A stretch of 64,000 nt of DNA from Zeugodacus cucurbitae (GCF_028554725.1 NC_071669.1:48191501-48255500); one strand, 5' to 3'; positions 48,998 through 60,539 are shown, numbered from the stretch's first letter. Program-made: numbers and translations. The notes: generated by a model from the sequence alone, not told the origin.

Positions 48998-51900
48998 ATA
49001 GGAAATTCGTTATAAAAAATGTTAATTTTAGACTAACATGGGACTCCATAGTCATATTTACAAACGCCGTGAATAACTAATTGAAATATATGGAGCAATC
49101 AATGACTTATTGCTTCGAGTCTCGAAGCTTCGAGTCAGAAAATTTACCTAGTATTATATTAAGCGCAGACATCTTAGAACACGACGTTAGAAATGAAATG
49201 ACAAGTATGAAAATATATTTTTACCAGCAAAAGAATAGAAGAAAGAATATTATCAGTGTTTTAAACAACGGATCAGGAATAAAATCATTCTAATTTGGGT
49301 ATTCTTCAAAAAAAATATTTTTGTTACATAAATTATAATTTTCTAAGAAAAGGTATACAAAAAATAACGAAAAAATAAAAACACTAAAGTAGATATCGCG
49401 CTAAACCAACAACATCCGCGTAAGAAGCATGCCATTGGTCAACCAACAACATTAATGCCATTCCCATTGGCTCATATTGAAAACTACAAAAAGATTATGC
49501 TAAGAATTGCTTGACAACAAACGTAAATGTTCTGAAATGAGCAGCTTCAATTTGCAAAGAACTTAGGAAATTTCCGTTTTAGCGTCGGCAAAATGGAATG
49601 TGGCCGAAGAGACCGACGTGATTTGTGTATGATGCTGCTGGAGCAAAAGCGATTAGTGGTGTTTATTTTCAATGGACTGAGACATGTTCATGACTGCATT
49701 AGACGTGTAAAAAAATTATTTATTTTTTTTTTAAATATTTTTTCTTTAAATTTTAAGAAAAAAATAAAAATAAAAAATATAGTAAAGAATTTTTAAATTC
49801 AAAAATAAAATGTATAAAAATATTTTCGAAACACTGTTATTTGAAAATATTCTTTTATAAATATTATAATTAAAAAAAATAAAATAATGCCACATACCTT
49901 AATTTTGATGCTTTTAATCTCACTTTCTGCGTTAATCCAAGATTATTAAGCGTGTGTTGATTTTGTTGCTTGAGAATTTTTTATTTACTTTGATTAACTT
50001 TTTTTTGTTTATTGCCAAATTTTTCACAATTTATTTATTTCAACAAACATTCAGCTGTTCTATATTTTTTCTTAACTTTCAGCCAGTTATCTCAATTTTC
50101 CATCATTTTATAAAGACAATTTCAATTTAATTTTCACCAAAGCGTTTCAGCACTTTTTCTTCAACACACTGTTTTTTCGATTTGGAACTGCAATTATTTT
50201 TTGTTGTAGCGTATGGATTCTTGAAAATATCACAAAATGTATGCGTTGTTCATTTAATTATTTATATACAGATGTAGTTAGAAATATTTTTCTTTATACA
50301 CTTCTAATGCTAATTTGGCAAGCATTTCAGCATTTCAGCAATTCAGTTTCAAGTTTTATTTGGATTTCATATATATATTATATAATAATAGTAATATTAA
50401 TAGTAAAAAACTGGCAAGCTTTTAGTTGACTTCGTTGTATGTGTAGTAAGTAGCGTGTTGTATTTGTTGTTGTTTTTTTTTTTTTTTTTGCTTAAAAAAT
50501 GTTAAAAATTGTTAATATGAAAATTTACGTGACGGCGCTGATTTATTATTGCTATTGTAAATTTTTTGTGTTGTTTTTTATTATTGAGTTTAATTGTTAA
50601 GACACTTTAATTGCTTTTCATGCACTTTGTTCTGATTTTTTTTTTAACTTTTATTTTTTTGGAACTATAATTTTTTATTTCTGCATTAAAAGTGGCAAAA
50701 AAGTCATTAGTTGAATTGTAATAGTTTTTTAGGCTTTGTCACTGCACACTTCAAATTTGAGGAATTTAGTTTGGCAAGATTTTGTAAATTTTTTTTCACT
50801 GTTGTTTTTGTTATTATTTAATTTAATTTTTTTTTTTCAAATTTTATGCGATAATTTCACTATTTTGTGCAAATTCCAAATTTTATGAGTTGTTGTTGTT
50901 TTCCTTCTGACTTATATTTATTACTTTACATTAAATATGTAAGCGTCTCCACTGTTGTTTATTGTTGTTGTTGTTGTTGTTGTAAGTAATTATGCTGTAT
51001 TAAGAAGGTACCTTTTAGTTGCTTATCAAATAGTAGTATAATTTCTTGTTGTGAAATTTTAAGTTCATAGGCGTAAGCATTAGCATTGATAGTAGTTGTT
51101 GTAGTTGTAAATGTAATTGTTGTAGTATTTAGTTGTAGCTTGTAAAAAATTTTATTTAGTATTTTCTAAGCTAAAAAGTAATAATTTCCATTTTTAGTAA
51201 CTAGCTAGTGAGTTGTTATAGTAGTTTTTTAGGTTAAAATCTTAAAGTGTTTGTTGTTGTAACTTTTCTGCAAAAATTTTTCATATTTAAGTAAAAAGGC
51301 AGCGAGCATTAGAGTTTTTATTATTATTATTATTAGTTTGAATAGTAAAAATATTTATTTTTCATTTATGCTGTTGGCAGGAAGCGCCTACAGCTTTTTG
51401 TTGTTTTTGTATTTAATATATAACTCATAAGTTGCTTGTTGCCACAAGTGTAGCGTTAAGTGTTTATGTTGTTTGCTTAGCTAATTTCGTTGCACATGTT
51501 GTTGTAGTTGTTAAGAAATTTAGAAAGGCATAACAAATTATGTTTGTTGTTGTATTTTTCAACTTTAATGTGGAAATTCTTTGCAATATCGCTTTTTTAG
51601 CACCAAATAGCCAGCGGAACTGCCGCGCTGTTTTCACCAAATATGCATAAAGAGCTCTTTAAACATAAGTAGGGCTTCTTTTGAGTACTTTTTTAAACAC
51701 TATTAGTTAGATTTTATGTACTTTTTTTTTAAACAAATATTTTTTTACTAGCGCAAATTGCTTTTTACTATGCCACATAGCGCATTAAACTGTACAGTAG
51801 CACAAAAAATAAAAAAAAATTTATTATTTTTTAAATTTTTTTTAGGTTTTCGACACAAACTCACACTGTCCAGCTACACTCTTAAGCCGCTTTTGCTACT

Positions 51901-52200
51901 ATTTGTTGTTAATCTTACACTACTGTTGTTGTTGCTGTTGTCATTGGCACTGGAATAATTTATTGCGCTCATAATTCGAGCGTGACAAGTTTTGCAACAC
52001 AATTTTTTCTTATTTGTTGTTGTTGTTTTCTACTTAACACATTGCTGTTGCACGCACCATTGTTGCTGACTTTTGCATATGCCGCACCGCCGACGCTATG
52101 TTGTTGACGTACCGTTACTTTAATATCGCATAGACTTAATATGCAGATTTGTACGATAATATATGCAATTGTTGTTATTGTTTTGTTAATTTTTCGTTAT
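48998..52200. other. non-coding, strongly AT-rich with TTG runs
   Basis: Long A/T tracts lie at 49690-49880 and 50450-50880, and (TTG)7 at 50961-50983. Scattered GTTGTTGTAG words run to 51560. All open frames are short and compositional. No gene is seen. Confidence 0.7.
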
Positions 52201-53000
52201 TGACCGCGGTTCAAAGTGGCAAGTCAGCGAGCGTGCAAGCGACCAACACCGTCAACTTGTGAATGACAAATAACAGGCAGCAAACGGCAGCAGCAGCAAC
52301 ACTATGGATGCTGTGGCATGCCACAGCTGCAACGACGGCGGCGGCGGCAATGCACAGTGGCTGGCTGACTCGTTGTTGTTGTTTTATTGCTGTCATGCAG
52401 TTGCTGAAGGTTTGGCAGCGCCAGCAGCAGGCAATAGCAATAGCAGCAGCAGCAGCAATAATGTTGCAGCACGACAATTAGAATGTTGCAAGTGCAGCAA
52501 TGACAACAACAACAACACAGCAAACAGTAAATATTCAAAAGCGCCAATAGCAAAAGCGACAGCTAAGTAAATAATATTATTGTTTTTTTTTTATTGTGAT
52601 TGTTGTTGTAAATGCTTGGAAAACACAGCTTATATAAATAAATAACTATTTCTTGTTGTTGTTGTTGCACAAATTACCGTTGGCAGAACACACTGTTGTA
52701 TTGTCTGAAGCTTCTTTTTTATCACACTTCACAGCTTCAACTTCTGATTTTATTATTCATAATTAATTTTTTTTTACTTTGTTTGTTGTTGCACTTGCGT
52801 TGTTGTAATTTAATTAGTTTCAACGGCAAACACGCGTTTAAATCATATACTAATAAATATTTGTGGCGCGTTAGAGTCGCCGTTTTTGTGACGTGCGAAA
52901 CGTATTTTTATTTCGTTATTGTTGTTGTTGTGAGACGACACAACAAACACCGCTTCAAAAATAATATCTACGAAATAAGACGCGTATGGTTCTGACGTTG
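52201..53000. other. non-coding, CAG/CAA-rich
   Basis: GCAGCA and CAACAA runs (52290-52530) create frames of Ala, Asn, Ser, Cys or Thr strings on both strands. A perfect 16-bp palindrome CTGTGGCATGCCACAG lies at 52311-52326. No gene is supported. Confidence 0.65.
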
Positions 53001-53500
53001 AACCGATACTGGCGCGTCGCTATAAGCCAACCAATGTATCTCAGCGGTGCGATACTGCGCTGCGCGCTGCTTACTCCCCATACAAATGCTAGCTAGCAGC
53101 CTTTCTAAATAGAATGAATGCTACACACGCATACAGCCTACACACAGCGCGCTCACACGCGCTCGCAGTCTCAACAAGCGCAAGGCGGCGCGCGCTTGTA
53201 TGTGTGTGTGCGCTGGCTGAGCGCGCGCTCCTTTGCTGAGTGCAGATCGGCACGCATGTATGTGTGTTAAACACACACACACACATATATTCCAATGGTG
53301 AATGGGCACCCGCGCATGTTCATGCATGCCCGCAACACGCACACACTTGCAAGGCAGACGGCATAACTGCACAGCGCGCAAGAAGTGAGCGCCACACACA
53401 CACACGCGCAGCGAGCGCGCTCTGGCGCTCTCACTAGAAATGCCTGTGCTGCAGCAGCGCTCTCATTGCAGTAGAGTCTGGCGCTTGTATTGGTGCAGCA
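53001..53500. other. GC-rich CA/GCGC island with CTCTC words
   Basis: The block is rich in CACACA (53270-53285, 53394-53404), GCGCGC and GCGCTCTC words. Alternating purine-pyrimidine stretches such as these can adopt Z-DNA. GAGAG-type words are common at fly promoters, but no TATA or initiator pair with a coding frame was found. Open frames here are readings of the CA repeats. Confidence 0.5.
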
Positions 53501-54330
53501 GTCACACACAGATACTTACAGTTATACGGATAAAATTATTTGTTGTTGTTTGATTGCCGCATATTGCTCACCATTGCGCGCTTGTTGTTGCATTTGTTTT
53601 TGTGTTGTTTTGTTTTTTTCGTGTTTTTGCTGTTGTTGCTACTCTTGTGTGTTGCATGCAAAAACACGTGCAAAGCGAGCAACTGCAACGGATTTGTCAC
53701 TGTTGCAACCTCCTACTCAACGCAGCTGGTTTTGCGCGGCGCTGCCACCTCTTCGCTGCGCTGCCATCCGTCTACTCACAACTCTATTTGTCGCTATTCC
53801 CACTCCATTTCGCTGTTGCTCTGCTTTGTTTTCATGTTTTATTTTTGCCATATTTTTGTTTGTTCGACTTTTTGTTGTGTTTATTTGCACGGCTTTGGTG
53901 TTGGTGTTGGTGCGCGTCAGTTGTTGTTGTTGTTGCTTTCATTGCAATCGCCACTGCGCGCTGTTGGCGTGACTCTTTGTTGCTTTTCTTCGCTTTATTT
54001 GCTTGCTGTTGTTGACTGCTTTTGTTGTCATTGTTTTTATTGTTGTTGTTGTTGTTGTTGTTGTTACAACTGCGTGGGCCTCTTCTAATTGCAAAAGATA
54101 TGCCAATGAGAACGAGACTTGCCAGTCGCGCATTTTATTCGCTTGCGTCTTGTTTGTGTTTTATATAATTTTGTTATTGTTGTTTTAGCATCGGTGTGTG
54201 TGTGTACAGCAAAGCACCTCCCACTTCCAGTTGCTGCAAAGCTTTCGCGTTCACGATTTCTTCTACATGCAAAAACACTTGTCACTTGTTGTTGGTGGCG
54301 TTTTTTCTGTTGCTTTAATTAGCTAATGCA
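53501..54330 (+). repeat. TTG/TTT-rich low-complexity zone
   Basis: Three plus-strand frames are open together for 150-180 codons (53490-54088), reading as Cys/Phe/Val/Leu strings. Simultaneous openness in all frames marks low complexity, not coding. (TTG)8 lies at 54041-54065. Confidence 0.8.
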
Positions 54331-55375
54331 AATGGTACATTTAATCATATGCAAATTAGATTTTTATATGAGTGTGTATAGTATGTAAACTTGTACTTAG
54401 TTAAGCCCTGTAAGTGAACTTATTTAAATGTATATTTCATAATTTTTTTGTAGAATTGTCACTTTCAGGAACTTCAGCGGTGGTGACTCTTTTTTATGGA
54501 CTTAAAGTTAGTTCCATTTAAAGTTACGTTAATTGATACCTAAAGTGGTCGCAAGAAGTTAAAAATAGTGGTAAGCTAGTTAATCATTAAGTGTGATCTA
54601 TATATAATATTAATTGCAAAGCATTCATTCATATGTAATTTGATGATACGAGTATTATGTTGGATAATATAGTGTGTCCGTGTTCACTGAGAGATTCGGT
54701 GATTGAAAATTATAAATGTTTAGAAAAAAGATTTAAATTTCACTTTAGAGAAAACATACCATACAAGATGAGGTCATGAGTGGCCTGATATAACGACGGA
54801 CAAATAAGTGAAGTCACAATATAACACCGAATAGGAATCTTCTTTAGTAAGCGGATGGCAAAAGAACACGCAACTCCTATAAAATTGCTATGGTGGCATT
54901 CGATATAAAAGCCATAACCATTTTATATGTTGATGGTGTTTTGAGAAATTATTTGAAAATCACTCAATAAATAAATTCTTTTCCTTTCAAATCATAGACA
55001 GTTATCACTACAAATAACGGAATTTGTATTGCATCCCTATTCATAGTTTTAGCGAGCATTCTTTTGCTACTCTCTTAGAAGAGATTGACAATAATAGCTG
55101 TCATCGATTGGCTAAGCGTTATAGCGAAGCCAATAGAACGCACTATCCTGTAATTCAAACTGACAGGCAGCACTTATGGTGCAAGCCTGCGCTAAAATGT
55201 CATCTTAATCATGCACCATTTTCTTAGGTGGAGAAATACTTAAATCTGCACAAAAATATTTTTTTATCCCTTCGTTTCGAGCAACGGCTATGACTTACGT
55301 TTTATAAAATTAATTAAAATGTATTTTCAAAGTAAAAACAACAAAAATATATATATATTTGTATTGCATTTTTAT
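54331..55375. other. AT-rich relic sequence
   Basis: No gene is recognised. The sequence is free of the CAA/TTG clutter and resembles decayed transposon DNA like its right neighbour, but no termini are visible. A 67-codon frame at 55024-55227 begins at TTG and matches nothing known. Confidence 0.5.
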
Positions 55376-56570
55376 ACTCTCGCAACAAATGTTGCTAAAG
55401 AGAGTATTATAGTTTTGTTCACATAACGGTTGTTTGTAACACCCAAAACTAAACGAGTTAGATATAGGGTTATATATACCAAAGTGATCAGGGTGAAGAG
55501 TGGAGTTCAAATCCGAATGTCTGTCTGTCCGTCCGTCTGTGCAAGCTGTAACTTGAGTAAAAATTAAGATATCTTGATGAAACTTGGCACACTTATTTCT
55601 TGGCACCATAGGAAGGTTGCTTTCGAAAATGAGCAAAATCGGACCACTGCCACGCCCACAAAATGGTGAAAACCGAAAACACATAAAGTGCCATAACTAA
55701 GCCATTAATAAAGCTATGGAAATAAAATTTAGGATCGCACTATGAAGGGGCATATTTGGATGTAATTTTTTTGGGGAAGTGGGCATGGCCCCGCCCCCTA
55801 CTAAGTTTTTTGTACATATCTCGCAAACCAATAGAGCTATATAAACCAAAATTTCTGCAGTCGTTTTTTTTTAGTTACTTCCTAATACAGTCCAAAAATG
55901 AAAGAAATCGGATAATAACCACGCCCACCTCCCATACAAAAGTTAGGTTGAAAATTACTAAAAGTGGGTTAACTCACTAACAAAAAACGTCAGAAACACT
56001 AAATTTTACATAAGAAATGGCAGATGAAAGCTGCACTGAGATTTTTTTACAAAATGGAAAATGGGCGTGGCGTCGCCCAGTTTCCTTACATCCCAATGAT
56101 ATGTTGTGAAAATAGGCCAAATCGCTTCACAACCACGCCTACTTCCTACTTCTGGAATCGTTTACATTACAAATATATAAAGTAAGAACTAGTGAAGATA
56201 TCGGTGCAGAACTTTGCACAAATACTATGTTAATAGTGTGGCAGCCCCATTCTAAAAATCGCCGAAATCGGACCATTGGTTTTTAAGGCCCCATATATCG
56301 ACCTCGGTGCTTCTAACCTAATATTATGGTTTCCAACTTTCAATGGACTTTATACAATATATATGACGAATATGTGGGTCAAATTGTGTATTATATCCGC
56401 ATATCCGCATATTCTCCTGTACCAATTCAACTAAACTTTGTTGTTGCTTTCACATGTAAAATTGTTTACAGACGAGCAGCGCCCAAGAATAGCAAGCAAA
56501 TAAGTGACCAATTGACTACAGCTAATACACGGACTGAAACTACAAACAGTACAATAACAGAAATGATTTA
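55376..56570. mobile_element. dispersed fly repeat with 'TATACTCTCGC' end
   Basis: It begins TTTATACTCTCGCAACA and folds on itself through GCAACA...TGTTGC and ACTCTC...GAGAGT. It then has the diagnostic order: CTGTCTGTCCGTCCGTCTGT, AAGATATCTTGATGAAACTTGG, AATCGGACCACTGCCACGCC, GGGCATGGCCCCGCCC, ACCACGCCCACCTCCCATAC and GGGCGTGGCGTCGCCC. This order is known to me from a very common non-coding repeat of higher flies. The right border near 56570 is uncertain. The frame at 55310-55684 on the minus strand, with its Thr-Asp-Gly-Arg-Thr-Asp-Arg run, is the usual spurious ORF of this family. Confidence 0.85.
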
Positions 56571-56933
56571 AAGGTATTAAGGAACGAATAGTTACTAAGC
56601 CTTACTCAACGGTGATATGATCAGAAACGATGGTAATATATGTATAGTCCCGGGTTAATAATAATTATTTTTAAAATTTAAGGTCTCTTTATATCCAGAT
56701 TATTTCTCAATAATCGCTTGATTCTATCTAAACATCTTTATATTTAAAAGAAACAAAAATGCATAATGGGTCCATAAATGTTGGATAATTATAGGTTAAT
56801 GTATAAAACAAAAAAAAATAAAAAAATAGAAAAAGTTTTATAAAAATTAATAAAAACCTTTTTTTACATCTCAGTACAGAAAATCTTCTCCTTCTTTGCA
56901 TACTTACAAACCTATGCACACCTTTAATCAAAA
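56571..56933. other. non-coding, AT-rich spacer
   Basis: Nothing recognisable lies between the repeat at 55376-56570 and the repeat end at 56934. Confidence 0.6.
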
Positions 56934-57010
56934 AACAAGTAAGAAAGGGCTAAGTTCGGTTGTGACCTAACATTTTATACTTTCGCAATTTATTTATTTA
57001 ATTTTATTAA
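56934..57010 (+). mobile_element. end fragment of the same dispersed repeat family
   Basis: AACAAGTAAGAAAGGGCTAAG, then GTTCGGTTGTGACC and CATTTTATACTTTCGCAA, form the other terminus of the family described at 55376-56570. It is cut off at 57011 by the CAGTGGAACTT element, which suggests a nested insertion. Confidence 0.7.
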
Positions 57011-57012
57011 TA

Positions 57013-57570
57013 CAGTGGAACTTCCATAAGTCGAACTTATAGAACATCAAGAAGATCTCTATAACTCGGCCTTTTGTATAGGCAATAGCGTTTGGAAATC
57101 AAATTTCATACAAATTTCCTTCCATAACTCAAACTTCCTTAACTCGAAGTTCTCCATAACTCGAACTCTTGAAGAGGCAATAGAAGCCAAATTCATAAAA
57201 ATTTCTTTCCATAAATCGAACTTTTCCACAAGGGTATAATACAAAATTTAAAAGTTTACTATCGAGGCATAATTTTAAAAGAGTCCCTCTATATTGTAAG
57301 GAGGAGAACAAAAAATATGATATTACTCTAATGGATTTCATAAATCATGTAACAAAAGCATGGGATACAGACGTCGAGAGCCAAACAATAGCCAAGTGCA
57401 ACAAAATTAAAGAATACATGTTTTAGCGTATTTAAATAAAACGTTATGCGAAGTAAATAATTAAAAATGTATATAAATCTATATTTTACAGTTTTTTGAA
57501 AAAAAAAAATTGTGTATTAATGAAAATTCTATAACTCGAAGTCTCTCTAACTCGAAGTTTTTTTGTGGAT
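57013..57570. mobile_element. pogo/Tigger-like non-autonomous element, partial
   Basis: After a TA dinucleotide (57011-57012) the sequence opens CAGTGGAACTTCCATAAGTC. Six to seven further copies of a CATAACTCGAACTTCC-like phrase recur to about 57566 (for example 57060, 57123, 57152, 57211, 57529, 57546). A CAG terminus at a TA target with repeated subterminal AACTCGAA phrases is typical of Tc1/mariner-superfamily pogo/Tigger elements. No matching right terminus and no transposase were found. Confidence 0.6.
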
Positions 57571-58380
57571 TATGGTGACCAATATCATAAAAAGTTTGTT
57601 TTGGAAGCAACGCTCTTTTTCGACGTTTAAAGCGTTTATGACCGTCGCAATATTATACCAAATATCCCGAAATATTGTATTAATATCAATATTTAATCAT
57701 TTATTTCGCACTAATCCATGGTACAACCTAATTTATTTATGAAAATAATTGGAAAACCCAAATTTCCCTCCTGAAACACAATCAGAATTTCATGTCATCA
57801 AATATAAAGCTTGTTTTAAGTATGTGGTCTCGAATAAATTCCAGCTAAAGTCCAATTTTCAATCACTTTTTGCACCAATATGACAGCAAAAAACTTTGTT
57901 CCGAAATATGCCTGCCCATTATGACATGTCAAACCAAACCAATCCTGGCAGGCTTCCGAATTTTCCAAAGTCCTTCCCTATTAAGTTTAATAATCTAATA
58001 TTAAACGATACAATTTTCAAATGAAAAGCTCTTCTTCTTCTATTTCTCTCTCAGTTTTTTTAATATTTTGTAAAAATAATTTTATTATTATTTATTGTTG
58101 AAAAGCTCTTCTTCTTCTATTTCTCTCTCAGTTTTTTTAATATTTTGTAAAAATAATTTTATTATTATTTATTGTTGTTTTTATATTTTTATATTTTTTT
58201 CATTACCAACAACCGATCTTTGATCAACCATCAGATTACTCAGCCCACTTCATACAAATTTTTAGCCCACAAATATTCGTAGCAAAATATTATCCGCTTG
58301 TCAGATAAATCCAACGGATAATCAACTAAAATTATCTGAGCAACACAAATACAGTTGCACACAACATTAATGAAATTCTA
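57571..58380. other. non-coding, AT-rich
   Basis: No gene is seen. It includes the exact tandem duplication at 58023-58176, listed separately. Confidence 0.65.
58023..58176. repeat. exact 77-bp tandem duplication
   Basis: 58023-58099 and 58100-58176 are identical as far as I can read, each beginning GAAAAGCTCTTCTTCTTCTA and ending ATTATTATTTATTGTT. Perfect identity in neutral AT-rich DNA implies a very recent event, or an assembly artefact. Confidence 0.95.
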
Positions 58381-58414
58381 ATAGGTATGCGTCCAAGTTA
58401 CGCTCTCGGAGTTC

Positions 58415-58447
58415 TATAAAACGCTGCACGAGCGCCAGAGAGCCAGT
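58415..58447 (+). promoter_or_regulatory. TATA box and initiator of a possible small gene
   Basis: TATAAAA lies at 58415-58421 and an initiator-like CCAGTG has its A at 58445, exactly 30 bp from the first T of TATA. That is the standard spacing for fly TATA promoters. The flanks are GC-rich. An ATG follows at 58472. Confidence 0.45.
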
Positions 58448-58471
58448 GGAAGAGCGAGCAAACATTTACGA

Positions 58472-58657
58472 ATGGTGAGCGAGTGTGTGTATGTGTGTGA
58501 AGGCAGTCGGCGGCACAGTTGTGTTGGAATGTTTACAAAAGCACGTGCGATTCATGCCACCAACTGGACGAAGTTGAATGAAGTGGCAGCTAACATGCCA
58601 CGCCGTGCAGCACTCACACAAGCAAACATTTGTAAATTTCGACGCATGAACAGCTAG
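58472..58657 (+). CDS. candidate 61-aa protein of a compact mini-gene, unrecognised
   Basis: The ATG at 58472 is the first after the proposed start at 58445, giving a 27-nt leader. The frame runs 61 codons to TAG and is followed by AATAAA at 58846-58851. Composition is balanced: Met-Val-Ser-Glu-Cys-Val-Tyr-Val-Cys-Glu start, four cysteines in all, and a basic C-terminal third with Arg-Arg pairs (Pro-Arg-Arg-Ala-Ala, Phe-Arg-Arg-Met). There is no signal peptide, membrane segment or known motif. Start context (CGAATGG) is weak at -3. The ATG also forms a possible 5' splice site, ATG|GTGAGC, so the promoter may instead feed a spliced transcript with a short first exon. Promoter, ORF and poly(A) signal in the right order raise it above the other short frames, but chance cannot be excluded. 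Confidence 0.2.
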   Translation: MVSECVYVCEGSRRHSCVGMFTKARAIHATNWTKLNEVAANMPRRAALTQANICKFRRMNS

Positions 58658-58845
58658 GCGGCTGGGCTTCTGTGATGGTGTTGGCGTTGTTGCCGTTTGT
58701 TTACTGCTCTCACACGCTTTCGTGCTCGTCGCGCTCAGCGGCAAATGCGCCCTCACCGCTACACAAATTGGTTGTGTTGTTTATAAATTCCCTCGTTGTT
58801 GTTGTATGTGTGTGCGCCAGTATTGGTGAATTGTGGGCAGGGAAA

Positions 58846-58851
58846 AATAAA
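58846..58851 (+). terminator. AATAAA poly(A) signal downstream of the 61-aa ORF
   Basis: A canonical hexamer lies 189 nt past the stop codon at 58657. The hexamer is common in AT-rich DNA, so it supports the mini-gene only as part of the set. Confidence 0.25.
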
Positions 58852-60537
58852 CGAAACGAAAAAACGCGAATACGCGATTCGTACAAAATTTTCAAGCGCT
58901 GTTGTTGTTCGTGCAGCGCATGTGGTTGTTGCTGTTGCGAACATACAAGCGAACGCGACTACAATAACAACAAATCCGCCAACACGTTGCGGCTAAGCGA
59001 ATGCGCGCAAAGACGAAAGCATGAAAAATGAAACAAAAAAACACAGAAAGGAAATGAGTGTGTGGCTGAAGAAACGTACAACAACAAAAACATAAAATGA
59101 AGTTGAAACACAAAAAAGGCAGTAAGAGGAAAAATGAAAAAAGAGGTGAAAAGCTGAAAGCGTACACCGTTAAAAATGGTGTAGCATAGCGTGGGGTGCC
59201 GCCAACCGCCAACCAACAAACGCCAAAGCCGCCGGAGTTTCAATGCCTGTATAACCACACACACTTATATACATATGTATGTATGAATATTTATGTAATC
59301 AGCAGCAACGCGTTAATTTCCACCGTTCACTGTTTCGCAATGCAAGAGTTATGTGTTTGTTGTTGTTTTCATTTTAATCTATCATATTGTTGTTGTTGTT
59401 GTTGCTGCTGCTAACACTCCCCTTCAACTGATTTTCTATTGCTTTGATTTGTTCACACATTTTTAGCTCGTAGCTTTCGTGCTCTTCGTGGCCTTTGCCG
59501 ACGCTTTTGCTTGCCATTGCCATTCGCTTCGTTCGAATCGTTTCAGCGTAGCGTTGCCGATTTGCCAGCGAACGAGCCAACGCGCTTGGCACCGATTCGC
59601 GTGTAGGTGGCACCAATTCAATAACAACTCCTAAACACACACACACGCACATTCATATGAAACACACAAACGCAGCAAATGGCAAGCAATGAGATGCAAC
59701 AATTTGTAGGGAACTCGAACTGATTGACTTTCAAATGCGTTGGATTGGTTAATCTCAGCTAATTGCCGAAAGTTGTGAAATGTGTACAACAAACATTTAT
59801 TGAAATATGTTTGTATATATGTATGTACGTATAAACATATATCTGAGTAAATAGGTCCTTTCTTACGTATATTTAAGAAATCATAGAGATTTGGACAGCA
59901 TTATTTTAATTAGAAATATTCGTTTGACAAGTTTTAGATATATTCGTCACGATTTCGATGTTTGAAGTATGTAAATAAATAATTAAACAAATAAAGAGAA
60001 AAAGGGGGAAATGGTGGCGTTAGTTTGAATTGTTCTTTAATAAAATATCGTATATACATTTGTACATTGTTTCTAGTAACCATTGTATCTTCCAACAATA
60101 GGAAAATAGGAGGAATCGGGTCCGAAATTTTACACTTAACGGTTGTTTTTTTTCGACGTGGTTCGATTTTTTTGAAAGTGTTCGCTGATAGAAAACTTTT
60201 TTCGGAGCTAGCTTCTTTGACAGCTGCTATTGGATTTAATTATAGTTTAGTGTGCCATTTTATAGTGAACAGACTCCGGAACAACGTTTATTGCTGATAT
60301 ACGGCCCCAATTGCTACAAAAAGTGGGTGATAATTGGGTCTCATCACTGGAAATTATTCGAGCCAGCCACGGCAGTCTGAAATCTTTTTTTAAACATAAT
60401 TGCAAACATTTATCTTTATAATAAAGCAAATTTCCTTAATTTTTCTTGAAAACCTCATGTCTAAAAAAACCTGTACCCCATCACCGTAACCGTAACTATT
60501 CGATCGCTTTCTTTCTCGCTGATTGATTATATAACAA
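58852..60537. other. non-coding; GTT runs, then AT-rich with a possible transposon relic
   Basis: (TTG)5(CTG)3 lies at 59387-59411 and (CA)n near 59637. 60110-60430 is different in texture. It contains AGCTTCTTTGACAGCTGCTA and, on the minus strand at 60247-60429, a frame with Ile-Ile-Ser-Ser-Asp-Glu-Thr. That faintly resembles the SDE block of Tc1/mariner transposases but does not align beyond it. No gene is supported. Confidence 0.45.
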
Positions 60538-60539
60538 TA

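Noticed and set aside
53490..54088. Three overlapping plus-strand open frames of 153-182 codons
   Set aside because: All three frames are open over the same TTG/TTT-rich DNA and read as Cys/Phe/Leu/Val strings, which is the mark of low complexity rather than coding.
55310..55684. 124-codon minus-strand frame with a Thr-Asp-Gly-Arg-Thr-Asp-Arg run
   Set aside because: This is the well-known spurious ORF of the dispersed CTGTCCGTCCGTC repeat and not a gene.
60247..60429. Minus-strand frame with Ile-Ile-Ser-Ser-Asp-Glu as a mariner transposase
   Set aside because: Only the SDE-like block is suggestive; neighbouring residues do not follow the Tc1/mariner pattern and no terminal repeats were found.
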